DNA from: JBEDUK01 sp963781595
Lineage (GTDB): Bacteria > Actinomycetota > UBA4738
DNA length: 64,000 nt
Direction of reading: 5' to 3'
Assembly (NCBI GenBank): GCA_963781595.1
Contig: CAWAGG010000006.1
Span: 2,542,001 to 2,606,000 of the forward strand
Position numbers and translations under genes: made by a program. Under the pieces are notes generated by a model. It was not told where the DNA came from and made no database searches. It saw nothing but the letters and a program-made list of their open reading frames with translations. Of this stretch, positions 1-8,143 are shown one piece after another; positions within the stretch are counted from its first letter, which is position 1; each line of letters opens with the position of its first letter.

Positions 1-295
1 CCGACTCGAACATGGCAAGCAGCAGGCCCGTGCGACTGACCTCCTCGTGCAGGAGGACCTGTCCGAGGTAGGACAGGCCGCCGCCCCCGACCTCCTCCGG
101 CATGTGCAGCCCGAAGAAGCCCAGCTCGGCCGACCGCCGACGCATCTTCGCGCGTTCGTCCTTGTACGCCTCGAACGTCCCGGTCTCCTGGATCTCCTGG
201 CGGTAGCCTTCCTCGACGGGACGGACCTCCCGGTCGATGAAGTCGCGGAGCGACTCCCGGAGATCGATCAGTTCCTGCGGGATCGCGATCGGCAC
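1..295 (-). CDS. Acyl-CoA dehydrogenase, N-terminal part (runs off the window edge)
   Basis: Only about 98 codons lie inside the window. The translation starts MPIAIPQELIDLRESLRDF and reads through the N-terminal helical domain of acyl-CoA dehydrogenases, including the segment GFFGLHMPEEVGGGGLSY at residues 59-76. Family members oxidise acyl-CoA thioesters with FAD; the substrate cannot be judged because the FAD and catalytic regions are missing. The GTG start at 293-295 is supported by a strong ribosome binding site, AAGGAGGT on the minus strand at 303-310, seven bases upstream. A palindromic repeat at 336-370 lies in the promoter region and suggests control by a dimeric repressor, perhaps of the TetR type. 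This is inference from the repeat alone. Confidence 0.85.
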   Translation of the reverse strand, partial: MPIAIPQELIDLRESLRDFIDREVRPVEEGYRQEIQETGTFEAYKDERAKMRRRSAELGFFGLHMPEEVGGGGLSYLGQVLLHEEVSRTGLLLAMFES

Positions 296-335
296 GGCTC
301 GTACCTCCTTCACGAGGAACATCGGCAACGCGGCG

Positions 336-370
336 AACCTACCGAAGCGTAGGTTACCGATCCGTAGGTT
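336..370 (-). promoter_or_regulatory. Palindromic operator-like repeat upstream of the acyl-CoA dehydrogenase gene
   Basis: AACCTAC at 336-342 and GTAGGTT at 349-355 form a perfect 7-base inverted repeat with a 6-base spacer. A third half-site, GTAGGTT, follows at 364-370, exactly 15 bases after the second. The block sits 41-75 bases upstream of the dehydrogenase start codon, where a repressor could cover the promoter. The regulator is not in the window. Confidence 0.55.
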
Positions 371-401
371 AGCACCGCCGGCCGCGGACGGGGGCCGGGC
401 G

Positions 402-743
402 TCAGCTCGGATCGCGGATCTCGATCGAACCCTCGAACTCGCGCGCCTCGAACACCGGCTCGGCGCGCGTCGCCGGCCCCCGGAGCACCCGCCCGTCCGA
501 CAGGCGGAACAGGCTCCCATGCAGCGGACAGGTGACCGTGGGTTCGCCGCTCAGCGATCCGATCGGGCCGCGATGCAGCGGGCCGCCCGCGTGGGTGCAC
601 CGGTCGGCGATCGCGTAGATCCGCTCGCCGCGGCGGTAGAGCATGATGCCCTGTCCCTCTACCGTCACCAGCACCGCCTTCCCGACGGGGAGGTCGTTCG
701 CCGGGAGGACCGCGAGCCAGCCGGCGTCGTCGGGCTCGTTCAT
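402..743 (-). CDS. Rieske-type [2Fe-2S] ferredoxin-like protein
   Basis: This 113-residue protein is a single Rieske domain. Both cluster-binding boxes are visible: CTHAGG around residues 48-53 and CPLHGS around residues 72-77, giving the two Cys and two His ligands. There is no signal peptide or membrane segment, so it is probably a soluble cytoplasmic electron carrier, as in ferredoxin components of dioxygenase systems or NirD-like proteins. Its start codon overlaps the stop of the M24 peptidase gene by four bases (ATGA), so the two are probably co-translated. No oxygenase partner lies in the window, so the electron acceptor is unknown. Confidence 0.88.
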   Translation of the reverse strand: MNEPDDAGWLAVLPANDLPVGKAVLVTVEGQGIMLYRRGERIYAIADRCTHAGGPLHRGPIGSLSGEPTVTCPLHGSLFRLSDGRVLRGPATRAEPVFEAREFEGSIEIRDPS

Positions 744-1840
744 GTGACCACGACCGGATCGCGCGTCGCGCGGTTCAGTGAACGCACCCCGTCGTCGGTG
801 ACGACCACGATGTCCTCGATCCGGACACCGAAGCGCGCGGGCAGGTAGACGCCCGGCTCGATCGAGAAGGCGTTCCCCTGCCGGAGCGGCTCCGGGTTCC
901 CCGACACGATGTACGGGTCCTCGTGCTCCTCGAGCCCGATCCCGTGTCCCGTCCGGTGGATGAACCGGTCACCGAACCCGGCCTGTGCGATCACGTCCCG
1001 GGCCGCACGATCCACGTCCTCGGCCGCCACCCCGGGACCCGCCAGCTCGAAGGCCTCGCGGTGCGCCCTGCGGACCACGTCGTAGACCTCGGCCATCTCG
1101 TCGGTGGGCTCGCCGACGAAGACCGTGCGCGTGATGTCGGACGAGTACCCGAGGCGGCGCCCACCGAAGTCCATCACGACCGCGTCACCCACCTGGATGA
1201 CCCGGTCCGTCGGCTCGTGGTGGGGCGAGGCGCCGTTCGGGCCGGAGCCGACGATCGTGAACAACGGCACGTCGTGACCCTCTTCGACGAGCATCGCGGC
1301 CAGATCCGATGCGACCTCCCGCTCGGTCCGTCCCGCGAAGCGCAGCGCGACGACGCGATCGAACGTCCGGTCCGCCGCCGCTGCCGTGACCTGCAGCAGC
1401 TCGACCTCCCCGGCATCCTTCACCGCGCGCAGCGGGGCGAGCAACGTCGACGCGGACCGGAGCCGGGCCGAGTCCGCCGCGCCTTCGAGGCCTAGGAGGT
1501 GGACGGCCCACAGCCGGTCCGACACGGCTACGTCGCCGTCGAGATCCGGCAGGAGCCCCGCGAGCAGCTCGTAGGGATCGTCACCGTCGGGCCAATCGGT
1601 GATCTGGGCGATCGCGCCGACGCCCGCGTCCTCGGCCCGCGGTCGCTCCAGCTCCGGCACGATCAGCACAGGGTCGGCATCCGGTCTGACGACGAACGCG
1701 GTCAGCCGCTCCAGCGGGGGTGGATCGTAGCCCGTGAGGTAGATCAGGTCGGGGCCGGGCGCAGCCACGAGGGCCGTCAGGCCCGCCTCGCCGAGCGCGG
1801 CGGACGCCCGTTCGATCCTCGATGCATGGTCGTGGTCCAC
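740..1840 (-). CDS. M24 family Xaa-Pro aminopeptidase-like metallopeptidase
   Basis: The protein (366 residues from the chosen start) has the two-domain plan of Xaa-Pro aminopeptidases: an N-terminal creatinase-like domain and a C-terminal pita-bread domain. The expected metal ligands are present: Asp in VVMDFGGRR, Asp in SSDITRTVF, His in HRTGHGIGLEEH, Glu in FSIEPGVYLP and Glu in VRIEDIVVV. It should release N-terminal residues preceding proline, or cleave dipeptides, in the cytoplasm. A longer in-frame reading exists but would overlap the upstream gene. The GTG at 1838-1840 is preferred because a TATCAT -10 element lies nine bases upstream and no ribosome binding site is seen, which fits a leaderless transcript. 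Confidence 0.85.
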   Translation of the reverse strand: MDHDHASRIERASAALGEAGLTALVAAPGPDLIYLTGYDPPPLERLTAFVVRPDADPVLIVPELERPRAEDAGVGAIAQITDWPDGDDPYELLAGLLPDLDGDVAVSDRLWAVHLLGLEGAADSARLRSASTLLAPLRAVKDAGEVELLQVTAAAADRTFDRVVALRFAGRTEREVASDLAAMLVEEGHDVPLFTIVGSGPNGASPHHEPTDRVIQVGDAVVMDFGGRRLGYSSDITRTVFVGEPTDEMAEVYDVVRRAHREAFELAGPGVAAEDVDRAARDVIAQAGFGDRFIHRTGHGIGLEEHEDPYIVSGNPEPLRQGNAFSIEPGVYLPARFGVRIEDIVVVTDDGVRSLNRATRDPVVVT

Positions 1841-1849
1841 GGCGTCGCG

Positions 1850-1855
1850 ATGATA
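1850..1855 (-). promoter_or_regulatory. Predicted -10 element of the M24 peptidase gene (leaderless type)
   Basis: TATCAT on the minus strand lies nine bases before the GTG at 1840. No purine-rich ribosome binding site is present between them. The arrangement matches other TANNNT elements placed 6-10 bases from start codons in this window. Confidence 0.45.
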
Positions 1856-1890
1856 CCCGCCGTCCGATCCGTCGGGTCGAGCGGGTAACC

Positions 1891-2859
1891 TCAGATCCGC
1901 AGGGTGATGGCCTCGGGCACGAGCTCGAACCGCGCCGGCGTCGTGCCCAGGTACGCGCCGTCCGCGTGCAGCGGGATCGGCCGGTCGCAATCGACCTCGA
2001 TGTGCCGGGCTCGGAACTCCAGGATCGAATCGTCGGGCACGTGCTCGCCCCGGAACATCTTCGGCAGCAGACGGACCTGCTGCGACCGCGGTCCGGTCAT
2101 GATCAGGAGGTCGAGCGCCCCGTCACCGGGGAACGAGCGCGGCGACAGCCTGATCCCGTGACGCCCGTACTGCGCGTTCGCCACGATCACGTCGTGCGCC
2201 GACCCGGACTCCTCCCGGCGCTCCCCCACCACCCGCAGGACCGGCGTTCGGAACGTCAGGCGGGTCAGCCAGAACGATGTGAACGCCGCGGTTCGATGGA
2301 CCCGCGACCTGGACTCTCGCCGGATCGCCGCCCCGCCGAACCCGACCTCGGCCAGCCCGGCGAAGTGGGTGGTCCGCTCGTTCCCCGAATCGTCAACGTA
2401 CGTTACTTCCACGACATCGATCGGGTACGGCGGCGCGGAGAGCAGCCGCTCGGCCGCGAACGCGGGCTGGTCGGGTGGGATGCCGAACGTTCGAACGAAA
2501 TCCACCTGCGGGTGCCCGGCCAGGACCCCGAGCAGCGGCCGAACGGTCCGGTCCCTGGCGGCGCCGTTCCCCCCGACGGACACGAGCCCCGGGGCGATCC
2601 GCGCAGCGACCGCCGCCCGGATCGAACGATCGTCGCCGAGGATCACCGGGAACCCGTTCGCCTCGATCGCGCCGAGCGATCGGTGGACCTCCGCTGGGCC
2701 GCGGACCGCGACGAGCGCCGGTTCCACACCTCGTGCACGGAGCGTCGCGTCCGCGATCTCGAGCCGGCGCGTCGCCTCCGATGCCCCGCACGCCAGGTCC
2801 GCAACGATCGTCGGGGACGGGGGCGGCCCGTCCACCGGCCGCCCCACCGCCCGCCTCAC
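1891..2859 (-). CDS. Diacylglycerol kinase-like lipid kinase family protein with degenerate active-site motifs
   Basis: The 322-residue protein resembles the YegS/DgkB/sphingosine kinase family in its C-terminal half: GLAEVGFGGA near residue 168, a lipid-kinase-like beta domain, and the closing DGAYLGTTPARFELVP. Normal members phosphorylate diacylglycerol or a related lipid using a GGDGT motif. Here the aligned position reads LGDDRS around residues 74-79, and the following Pro-x-Gly-Thr-x-Asn-Asp box is not recognisable. A nearby GGNGAA (97-102) does not fit the motif well either. The fold assignment is fairly good, but activity is doubtful. The start overlaps the helY stop by four bases (ATGA), so it is translationally coupled to helY. 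Confidence 0.7.
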   Translation of the reverse strand: MRRAVGRPVDGPPPSPTIVADLACGASEATRRLEIADATLRARGVEPALVAVRGPAEVHRSLGAIEANGFPVILGDDRSIRAAVAARIAPGLVSVGGNGAARDRTVRPLLGVLAGHPQVDFVRTFGIPPDQPAFAAERLLSAPPYPIDVVEVTYVDDSGNERTTHFAGLAEVGFGGAAIRRESRSRVHRTAAFTSFWLTRLTFRTPVLRVVGERREESGSAHDVIVANAQYGRHGIRLSPRSFPGDGALDLLIMTGPRSQQVRLLPKMFRGEHVPDDSILEFRARHIEVDCDRPIPLHADGAYLGTTPARFELVPEAITLRI

Positions 2860-5561
2860 CGCCCGCCGGAGGGCTCGGCGTCCGGTTCGAGGCCCGGTTC
2901 GATACCCGTGTACGCGACCACGCCCCGCTTGATCCGCCCACGCGCCTCGGCGGCTGCCGACGCGACGGCGGGCCCGGCAACCTCCTCGATCTGGCGCAGC
3001 AGGTCCAGGAGCTGCTTCGCGTTCCGCACGAAGTCCCCCGGCGCCATCGCCGACGCCCGGAGCACGTCGTCGAGATGCTTCCCTTCCGCCCAGTCGAAGA
3101 TCGTCGCGGCGAACCCCGGGTCGAGGTCCCGCGTGAGCTCCACCTGGTGCGCCTCCTCGACGCGGCGGATCGCGGCGTAGCTCCGGTTCAGCCCCCGGTA
3201 CCGGTCTCGGAGTACGGACGTCGGCAGGTCGGTCCGTGCCGGCTGGCGCTCGCGCCCCTCGTACACGAGCGTCGAGACGAGCGCGCCGAGCTCGGACGGT
3301 GAGAGGCCGTCGAACGTCCCCTGCGACAGGCCCTCCGCCAACAGCAGATCGCCCTCCCCGTAGATCCTGCGCAGGCGTTCCCCCTTCGCCGTCAGCGAGA
3401 AGCCATCGACGTAGCCCAGTTCCCGCAGGACGGCGAGGACGCGGTCGAACCGTCGGGAAAGGGTCTCGGTTCGACCGCGGATCCGGCGGTCGAGGCCGGC
3501 GATCTCACGCTCGAGCTTCGAAGCCCGCTCGGCCCACCGCTCGTGCTGCGTTCGGTCCGGGCATGCATGGCACGGGTGCGCGGCCGCCTCGCGTTCCAGC
3601 TCGACGGCCCGGGCCTCCGCCTCCGGGTCGAGCCGCGTCCGCCGGTGCGACGACGAACCCCTCCGTTCGACGCGCAGTGCCGCCAGCGCGGACGCCAGAT
3701 CGCGGCGGAACCGCGCGCTCCGCGCGCTCCCTGACCGCGGGAGGTCCACCTTCGCCACCACCTGCGGAGGCGACTCGAAGTCCGCCGCGGAGGTTCGGAA
3801 GAACCGCCGGTCCTCCGTGAGCACGGTCGGGCGGCCCTCGCGCACGCTCGTCACCGCGGCCAGCCCACGCCGGCGTCCGGACGGCAGGAGGATCACGTCG
3901 CCGGGACGCAACCGGGCGAGCGCGTCCCTGGTGTCCTGTTCGGCGCCGCGGGCCCTCGCCCGGCGCGCATCCTCACGGATCCGCTTCGCCCGTTGGCGCA
4001 GGCGCCAGTACGCGACGAAGTCACCCCGGTCGCACGCCATCGACCGGTGGTAGCCGTCCAGGAACGCGCGGTCGCGTTCGAGCTGGCGTTCCAGCGAGAC
4101 GACCCCGCGGTCCGCGAGGAACTGCGCGAAGGAGGAGTTGAGGAGGTGATGCGCCTCGTCGGGCGAGTAGTTCCTGACGAGGTTCACGGCCATGTTGTAC
4201 GAGGGACGGAACGAGGACCGCAGCTCGTAGGTGCGCGTGGACGCCAGCCCCGCCACGCGCTCGAAGGGAACCTGCTGCTGGAGCAGCACCACGGCGTACC
4301 CGATCTCGTCGATCCCCCTCCGGCCGGCGCGGCCCGTGAGCTGCGTGTACTCGCCCGGCGTGAGCAACTCGTGACGCTCACCCGAGAACTTCCAGAGGTC
4401 CTCGATGACGACGGTCTTCGCGGGCATGTTGATCCCGAGCGAGAGGGTCTCGGTCGCGAAGACCACCTTGACGAGACCGGACGCGAACAGCGTTTCGACC
4501 GTCTCCTTGAACAGCGGCAGCATGCCCGCGTGGTGCGCCGCGATCCCCGCCGCGAGCGCCTCACGGAACCGGTAGTAGCCGAGCGAGACGAGGTCCGACT
4601 CGTCCACCCAGGCGACCCGCGTGTCGGCGACCTCGACGATCCGCGCGGCCTCGTCGTCGCTGGTCAGCCGGACCCCGGCGTCCATCACGAAGTCCACGCT
4701 CCGATCGCAGCCGGTTCGGCTGAAGACGAAATCGATCGCCGGCAGCATCCCCTCCTCTGCGAGACGTTCGACCACTTCCTCGCGGCGCGGGACGTAGAAG
4801 CGCCGGTGCCCCTCCCTCGGCCGGGCGCGGCGCGTCTCGTACCGGCGCCCATCCGCGCGCCGCCGGAACTCATGGACCCGGAGCTCCTTCTGATCGAGGG
4901 AGACCAGGTACGGGTTCGCGATCGGGCGGCCGGCCTGTTCGACGTGCATCGGGTGGAGCTCGCGCCCGACCATGTACAGGTTCTCCAGCGGCACGGGCCG
5001 TCGCTCCTCGATCACCACGCGCGTGGGACCGCGGAGCGCCCCGAGCCACTCGCCGAACTCCTCGGCGTTCGACACGGTCGCCGACAGCGCCACGACGGCC
5101 ACCGTCAGCGGCAGGTGGATCAGTACTTCCTCCCACACGGCGCCGCGGTACGGGTCCTGGAGGTAATGGACCTCGTCCATCACGACGACGTCCAGACGAT
5201 CGAGCGTCGGACTGCCCTCGTAGAGCATGTTGCGCAGGACCTCGGTGGTCATCACGACGACCGGCGCCTCGCCGTTGATCGAGTTGTCCCCCGTGAGCAG
5301 CCCGACGCGCTCGACCCCGTGCCGGCGGCCGAAGTCGGTGAACTTCTGGTTCGACAGTGCCTTGAGCGGCGTCGTGTAGAAGGCCTTCCGTCGACGCGAC
5401 AGGGCGCGCTCGACGCCGAACTCCGCCACGATGGTCTTCCCCGAGCCGGTCGGGGCGGCGACCAGGACCGACTCCCCCGCGTCGAGCGCCTCGATCGCGC
5501 GCAGCTGGAAGCCATCCAGGGGGAAGGGGTAGCGCTTGGCGAACCGCTCCGGGGACGTCAC
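2856..5561 (-). CDS. helY: DEAD/DEAH-box RNA helicase HelY (Ski2/Mtr4-like)
   Basis: The protein of about 901 residues is a superfamily 2 helicase of the Ski2/Mtr4 group. Near the N-terminus it shows the Q-motif-like FPLDGFQLRAIEAL, Walker A APTGSGKT and the DEVH box in VVVMDEVHYLQD. Later come SATVSN, the motif V/VI region with LTGRAGRRG, and a C-terminal DSHCT-like domain. Such helicases unwind RNA with ATP. In Mycobacterium helY lies next to tatC and pafBC, as here. The GTG at 5559-5561 gives a start just before VTSPERFAKRYPF. An upstream in-frame extension would overlap the neighbouring gene, and a TACACT -10 element seven bases away supports leaderless initiation at this GTG. Confidence 0.92.
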   Translation of the reverse strand: MTSPERFAKRYPFPLDGFQLRAIEALDAGESVLVAAPTGSGKTIVAEFGVERALSRRRKAFYTTPLKALSNQKFTDFGRRHGVERVGLLTGDNSINGEAPVVVMTTEVLRNMLYEGSPTLDRLDVVVMDEVHYLQDPYRGAVWEEVLIHLPLTVAVVALSATVSNAEEFGEWLGALRGPTRVVIEERRPVPLENLYMVGRELHPMHVEQAGRPIANPYLVSLDQKELRVHEFRRRADGRRYETRRARPREGHRRFYVPRREEVVERLAEEGMLPAIDFVFSRTGCDRSVDFVMDAGVRLTSDDEAARIVEVADTRVAWVDESDLVSLGYYRFREALAAGIAAHHAGMLPLFKETVETLFASGLVKVVFATETLSLGINMPAKTVVIEDLWKFSGERHELLTPGEYTQLTGRAGRRGIDEIGYAVVLLQQQVPFERVAGLASTRTYELRSSFRPSYNMAVNLVRNYSPDEAHHLLNSSFAQFLADRGVVSLERQLERDRAFLDGYHRSMACDRGDFVAYWRLRQRAKRIREDARRARARGAEQDTRDALARLRPGDVILLPSGRRRGLAAVTSVREGRPTVLTEDRRFFRTSAADFESPPQVVAKVDLPRSGSARSARFRRDLASALAALRVERRGSSSHRRTRLDPEAEARAVELEREAAAHPCHACPDRTQHERWAERASKLEREIAGLDRRIRGRTETLSRRFDRVLAVLRELGYVDGFSLTAKGERLRRIYGEGDLLLAEGLSQGTFDGLSPSELGALVSTLVYEGRERQPARTDLPTSVLRDRYRGLNRSYAAIRRVEEAHQVELTRDLDPGFAATIFDWAEGKHLDDVLRASAMAPGDFVRNAKQLLDLLRQIEEVAGPAVASAAAEARGRIKRGVVAYTGIEPGLEPDAEPSGGR

Positions 5562-5568
5562 GACGCCA

Positions 5569-5574
5569 AGTGTA
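5569..5574 (-). promoter_or_regulatory. Predicted -10 element of helY (leaderless type)
   Basis: TACACT on the minus strand is followed by seven bases and then the GTG start of helY. This places the likely transcription start at or next to the start codon. No ribosome binding site is visible. Confidence 0.45.
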
Positions 5575-5638
5575 GGTTCGCTGCCGGGCAGGTCAGCCCG
5601 AGTGACGCGAACGCAGCCGGGTGGATCGCCCGCTCCGC

Positions 5639-6442
5639 TTAGCCGGACGGGCTGGCCGAGGGCGATCCCGTCGGCGACGGACTCGCGGAAGCCGATGGGC
5701 TCGGTGACGGCTGCGGCGGGCTGAAGCTCCCCAGTGTCGGCAGGCCGACCTGGTGCCGGACCGTGACGAACTCGGTCCATCCCTTCGAGAACAGCGCGCT
5801 GGCCGTGTCCGCGAGCTGCGAGGCCTCGTGCGCGAGCGACGCGCGCGTCGCCTTGGGCACGTCCGGCCCCGCGGCCGTCTGCCACACAGCGAACGCGTGC
5901 TCGTAGGTCCGCAGGCCCTGGACCATGAGGAACTGCGCGTTGGACAGCGCGGCCCGGGTCAGGCCCGCCGCGCGCTGGGCGCCGCTACCCACCGTGAGGT
6001 CCGCCGGGATGAGCCGATCGACCGGGATCGCCTCGATCGCGTCCGCCGAGGTCTTCGCCTGCCCCGCCCAGTCCTTCGCCGTCGCGAGGGAGTCGGCCGG
6101 TGCCGTCTTGCCGCTCGCGAGGTCGTCGAACTCGGTCGACGCGTCCGGGAACAGGAACAGGGTCGACCCGCCGACCGAGGTCCCCTGCGCCGGGACGTTC
6201 GACGTCACGCGTTCGGTGAACGTCGACACGGCGGCCCGCTGCTTCGCGTCGAACGACCGCTGACTCGACGCGTGAACGGTGGCGTAGATCGCGTAGCCGG
6301 TCCCGAGCACCAGGACGACGATGAACGAGGAGATCAGCCACTTGCGGCGCCAGATCGGTGGCTTGCGCGTCACCAGCACGGGTCTCGGCGCCGGCGCAAC
6401 TGCCTTCCTGCCGCGCGTCTTCCCTTTGCCCTTGATCGCCAT
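5639..6442 (-). CDS. Single-pass membrane protein of unknown function with a Ser/Pro-rich tail
   Basis: I do not recognise a named family in these 267 residues. A basic N-terminus (MAIKGKGKTRGRKA) precedes one hydrophobic segment, LISSFIVVLVLGTGYAIYA, around residues 36-54. This predicts a short cytoplasmic tail and an extracytoplasmic body of about 185 residues. The body is probably helical and contains no cysteines. The last 30 residues are a low-complexity Ser-Pro-Ala tail. The gene ends 77 bases before helY starts and lies just downstream of tatC in the same direction. This tail type is common in actinobacterial envelope proteins; that is inference, not a functional assignment. Confidence 0.75.
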   Translation of the reverse strand: MAIKGKGKTRGRKAVAPAPRPVLVTRKPPIWRRKWLISSFIVVLVLGTGYAIYATVHASSQRSFDAKQRAAVSTFTERVTSNVPAQGTSVGGSTLFLFPDASTEFDDLASGKTAPADSLATAKDWAGQAKTSADAIEAIPVDRLIPADLTVGSGAQRAAGLTRAALSNAQFLMVQGLRTYEHAFAVWQTAAGPDVPKATRASLAHEASQLADTASALFSKGWTEFVTVRHQVGLPTLGSFSPPQPSPSPSASASPSPTGSPSASPSG

Positions 6443-6476
6443 GCGTTGATTCAGACCTTTCGGCGGCCCGGCCGGC

Positions 6477-7277
6477 TCATCGCTTCAGCACGAACCGGGC
6501 GATCAGGATCGAGATCTCGTAGAACATTATCAGGGGCACCATCATCAGGGTCATGGTGTACCAGTCCTGCGTCGGGGTGATCACCGCGCAGAACACCGCG
6601 ATGCCCACGATGCCGCCGCGGCGCCACCTCCGCAGCTTCTGACTGTTCAGTACGCCGGCCAGCACGAGCGCGATCAGCGCGACCGGGAACTCGAACGACA
6701 GGCCGAACGCCGCGATCATGAAGAACACGAACGACATGTACTTCGACACGCTGAGGGTGGCGACCAGCCCGGGGCCAGCGAACCCGAGGAGGAAGTTCAG
6801 CGCCTTGGGAAGCGCGAAGATGCCGAAGGCCGCCCCGAGCCCGAACAGCAGGATCGACGCGACGACGAATGGGATCGCGTACCGCCGCTCGCGCCCCTGC
6901 AGCCCCGGGGTCACGAAGCGCCACAGCTGCCACAGGACGACCGGCAGGGCGATCGCGAGCCCGATGAACGTCACGATCTTCAGCTTGATGAAGAACGGTT
7001 CGACCGGCGTCTGGAAGACGAACTGGCACGAGCCGGGCTTGAGCGCCAGGTCGGGGTGGTCGTGGATGATCGTGCAGAACGGCTTCTGCATGAACGTGAA
7101 CACCGGCGGGTAGAGGAACCACCCGATCACGGCGCCCGCAGCGACCGCGCAGAAGACGATGATGATCCGGGTCCGGAGCTCGCCGAGGTGCTCCATCAGG
7201 GTCATGGACCCAGTCGGGTTCGCCCTACGGCTGCGGAACCGTCCGACCACACGGCCGACGCGCTGACTGATGCTCAA
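6477..7277 (-). CDS. tatC: Sec-independent protein translocase TatC
   Basis: TatC is the polytopic core of the twin-arginine translocase; it binds RR signal peptides and exports folded proteins. The 266-residue product has the family's N-terminal signature MTLMEHLGELRTRI (from about residue 24), six predicted membrane helices, and the conserved FGLSFEFPVALIAL region with its glutamate near the fourth helix. A basic stretch, RRWRRGG, follows in a cytoplasmic loop. Length is normal. In many actinobacteria tatA lies directly next to tatC; here the neighbouring small gene is not recognisably TatA, so TatA must be encoded elsewhere. Linkage to helY and pafBC is the same as in Mycobacterium. Confidence 0.96.
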   Translation of the reverse strand: MSISQRVGRVVGRFRSRRANPTGSMTLMEHLGELRTRIIIVFCAVAAGAVIGWFLYPPVFTFMQKPFCTIIHDHPDLALKPGSCQFVFQTPVEPFFIKLKIVTFIGLAIALPVVLWQLWRFVTPGLQGRERRYAIPFVVASILLFGLGAAFGIFALPKALNFLLGFAGPGLVATLSVSKYMSFVFFMIAAFGLSFEFPVALIALVLAGVLNSQKLRRWRRGGIVGIAVFCAVITPTQDWYTMTLMMVPLIMFYEISILIARFVLKR

Positions 7278-7298
7278 CCGTTCGCCCCGCTCGTCAGG

Positions 7299-7592
7299 TC
7301 AGTCGCCGTCCCGCGCACCGGCTCGAGAGGGTCGGCTCCCGTGGACGGTCACCGATCGGCTCACCGACCGCGTGGAGATCGCCTGCGCGGCCGCGGACAC
7401 GTCCAGCATCCGCTCCTGCGCGACGGCCCCGTCGCGGTTGATCCGCTCGGCGAGCGGCTGGATGCGGTCCTGGAAACGCGTCATGGTCGATACGAAGCCC
7501 TTCAGCTGTCGAACGGTGCCGACGAGCGCGATCGCCAGGACGGTGAAGCTCGCAAGGAGGATGACGAGAACGCCCCAGGTTGCCGCCGACAT
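7299..7592 (-). CDS. Small single-pass membrane protein upstream of tatC, unknown function
   Basis: The 97-residue product has one N-terminal membrane segment, WGVLVILLASFTVLAIALVG (residues 6-25), followed by an amphipathic, probably coiled-coil stretch of about 45 residues and a polar tail. This plan resembles DUF948-type proteins. It also resembles TatA in outline (a short membrane helix then an amphipathic helix), and it occupies the position where tatA lies in mycobacteria. However, I do not see the Phe-Gly hinge between the two helices that defines TatA. The stop is 21 bases from the tatC start, so the two are likely co-transcribed. Confidence 0.7.
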   Translation of the reverse strand: MSAATWGVLVILLASFTVLAIALVGTVRQLKGFVSTMTRFQDRIQPLAERINRDGAVAQERMLDVSAAAQAISTRSVSRSVTVHGSRPSRAGARDGD

Positions 7593-7644
7593 GATGGCGA
7601 GCCTAGCAGGTGGCGTTCGGCCGGATGGGACCCGCGGCGTCGCC

Positions 7645-8073
7645 TCAGCCCCGCCGAGGACGGCGGCGACGCCCCGGCGCGGGGGCAGCTCCGCCGATCA
7701 TCTCGGCGAGCCAGTCGTCGTCCTCCAGGAGGAAGTGGAAGCTGATCAGGTCGTCGTAGGTGAACGGCGAGCGACCGGCCTCGGGCGGCGTGGAGGGTTC
7801 GTACGGCATCTCGAACATCGGGGACGATCCCGGGTTCGGCCGGTCGATCTCATCGAGCAGGGAGGGCGATACGGTCGGCGCGACGCTGACCCCGACGGAG
7901 GACAGGAGGTCGACGATCTTACGGTCCGCTCGCTTCTGCACGAGGGTCAGACACGCGGGGCAGATGAAGCGGTACGACCCGGTCCCCGTGTCCCCGCGGA
8001 CCGCGAGCTCGATCGCGTCGGGGGTCATGTCGACCTCGCCGCAGTGCGGGCATCGTGCTCGGATCGTTGTCAT
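7645..8073 (-). CDS. Zinc-ribbon protein of unknown function
   Basis: The 142-residue protein starts MTTIRARCPHCGEVDM and carries a second pair of cysteines in FICPACLTLV around residues 37-46. The two CxxC pairs, about 30 residues apart, form a likely zinc ribbon. The rest is acidic and has a FHFLLEDDDWLAEM segment near residue 110 before a very basic end (GRRRRPRRG). Small proteins of this shape occur near the tatC/pafBC region in other actinobacteria as uncharacterised genes. A nucleic-acid or protein-binding role is possible, but no enzyme motif is visible. Confidence 0.75.
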   Translation of the reverse strand: MTTIRARCPHCGEVDMTPDAIELAVRGDTGTGSYRFICPACLTLVQKRADRKIVDLLSSVGVSVAPTVSPSLLDEIDRPNPGSSPMFEMPYEPSTPPEAGRSPFTYDDLISFHFLLEDDDWLAEMIGGAAPAPGRRRRPRRG

Positions 8074-8143
8074 GGCGGAGTTATCGGCGCGGCGGCGTGA
8101 CGGCTTGAAGGCCGCCGTCGGAACGGGTCCGTCTGGCGTCCCG

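Noticed and set aside
3993..5642. Long plus-strand frame of about 550 codons opposite helY
   Set aside because: The product has shadow composition (Arg, His, Asp, Val) without motifs, while the minus strand encodes a complete helicase.
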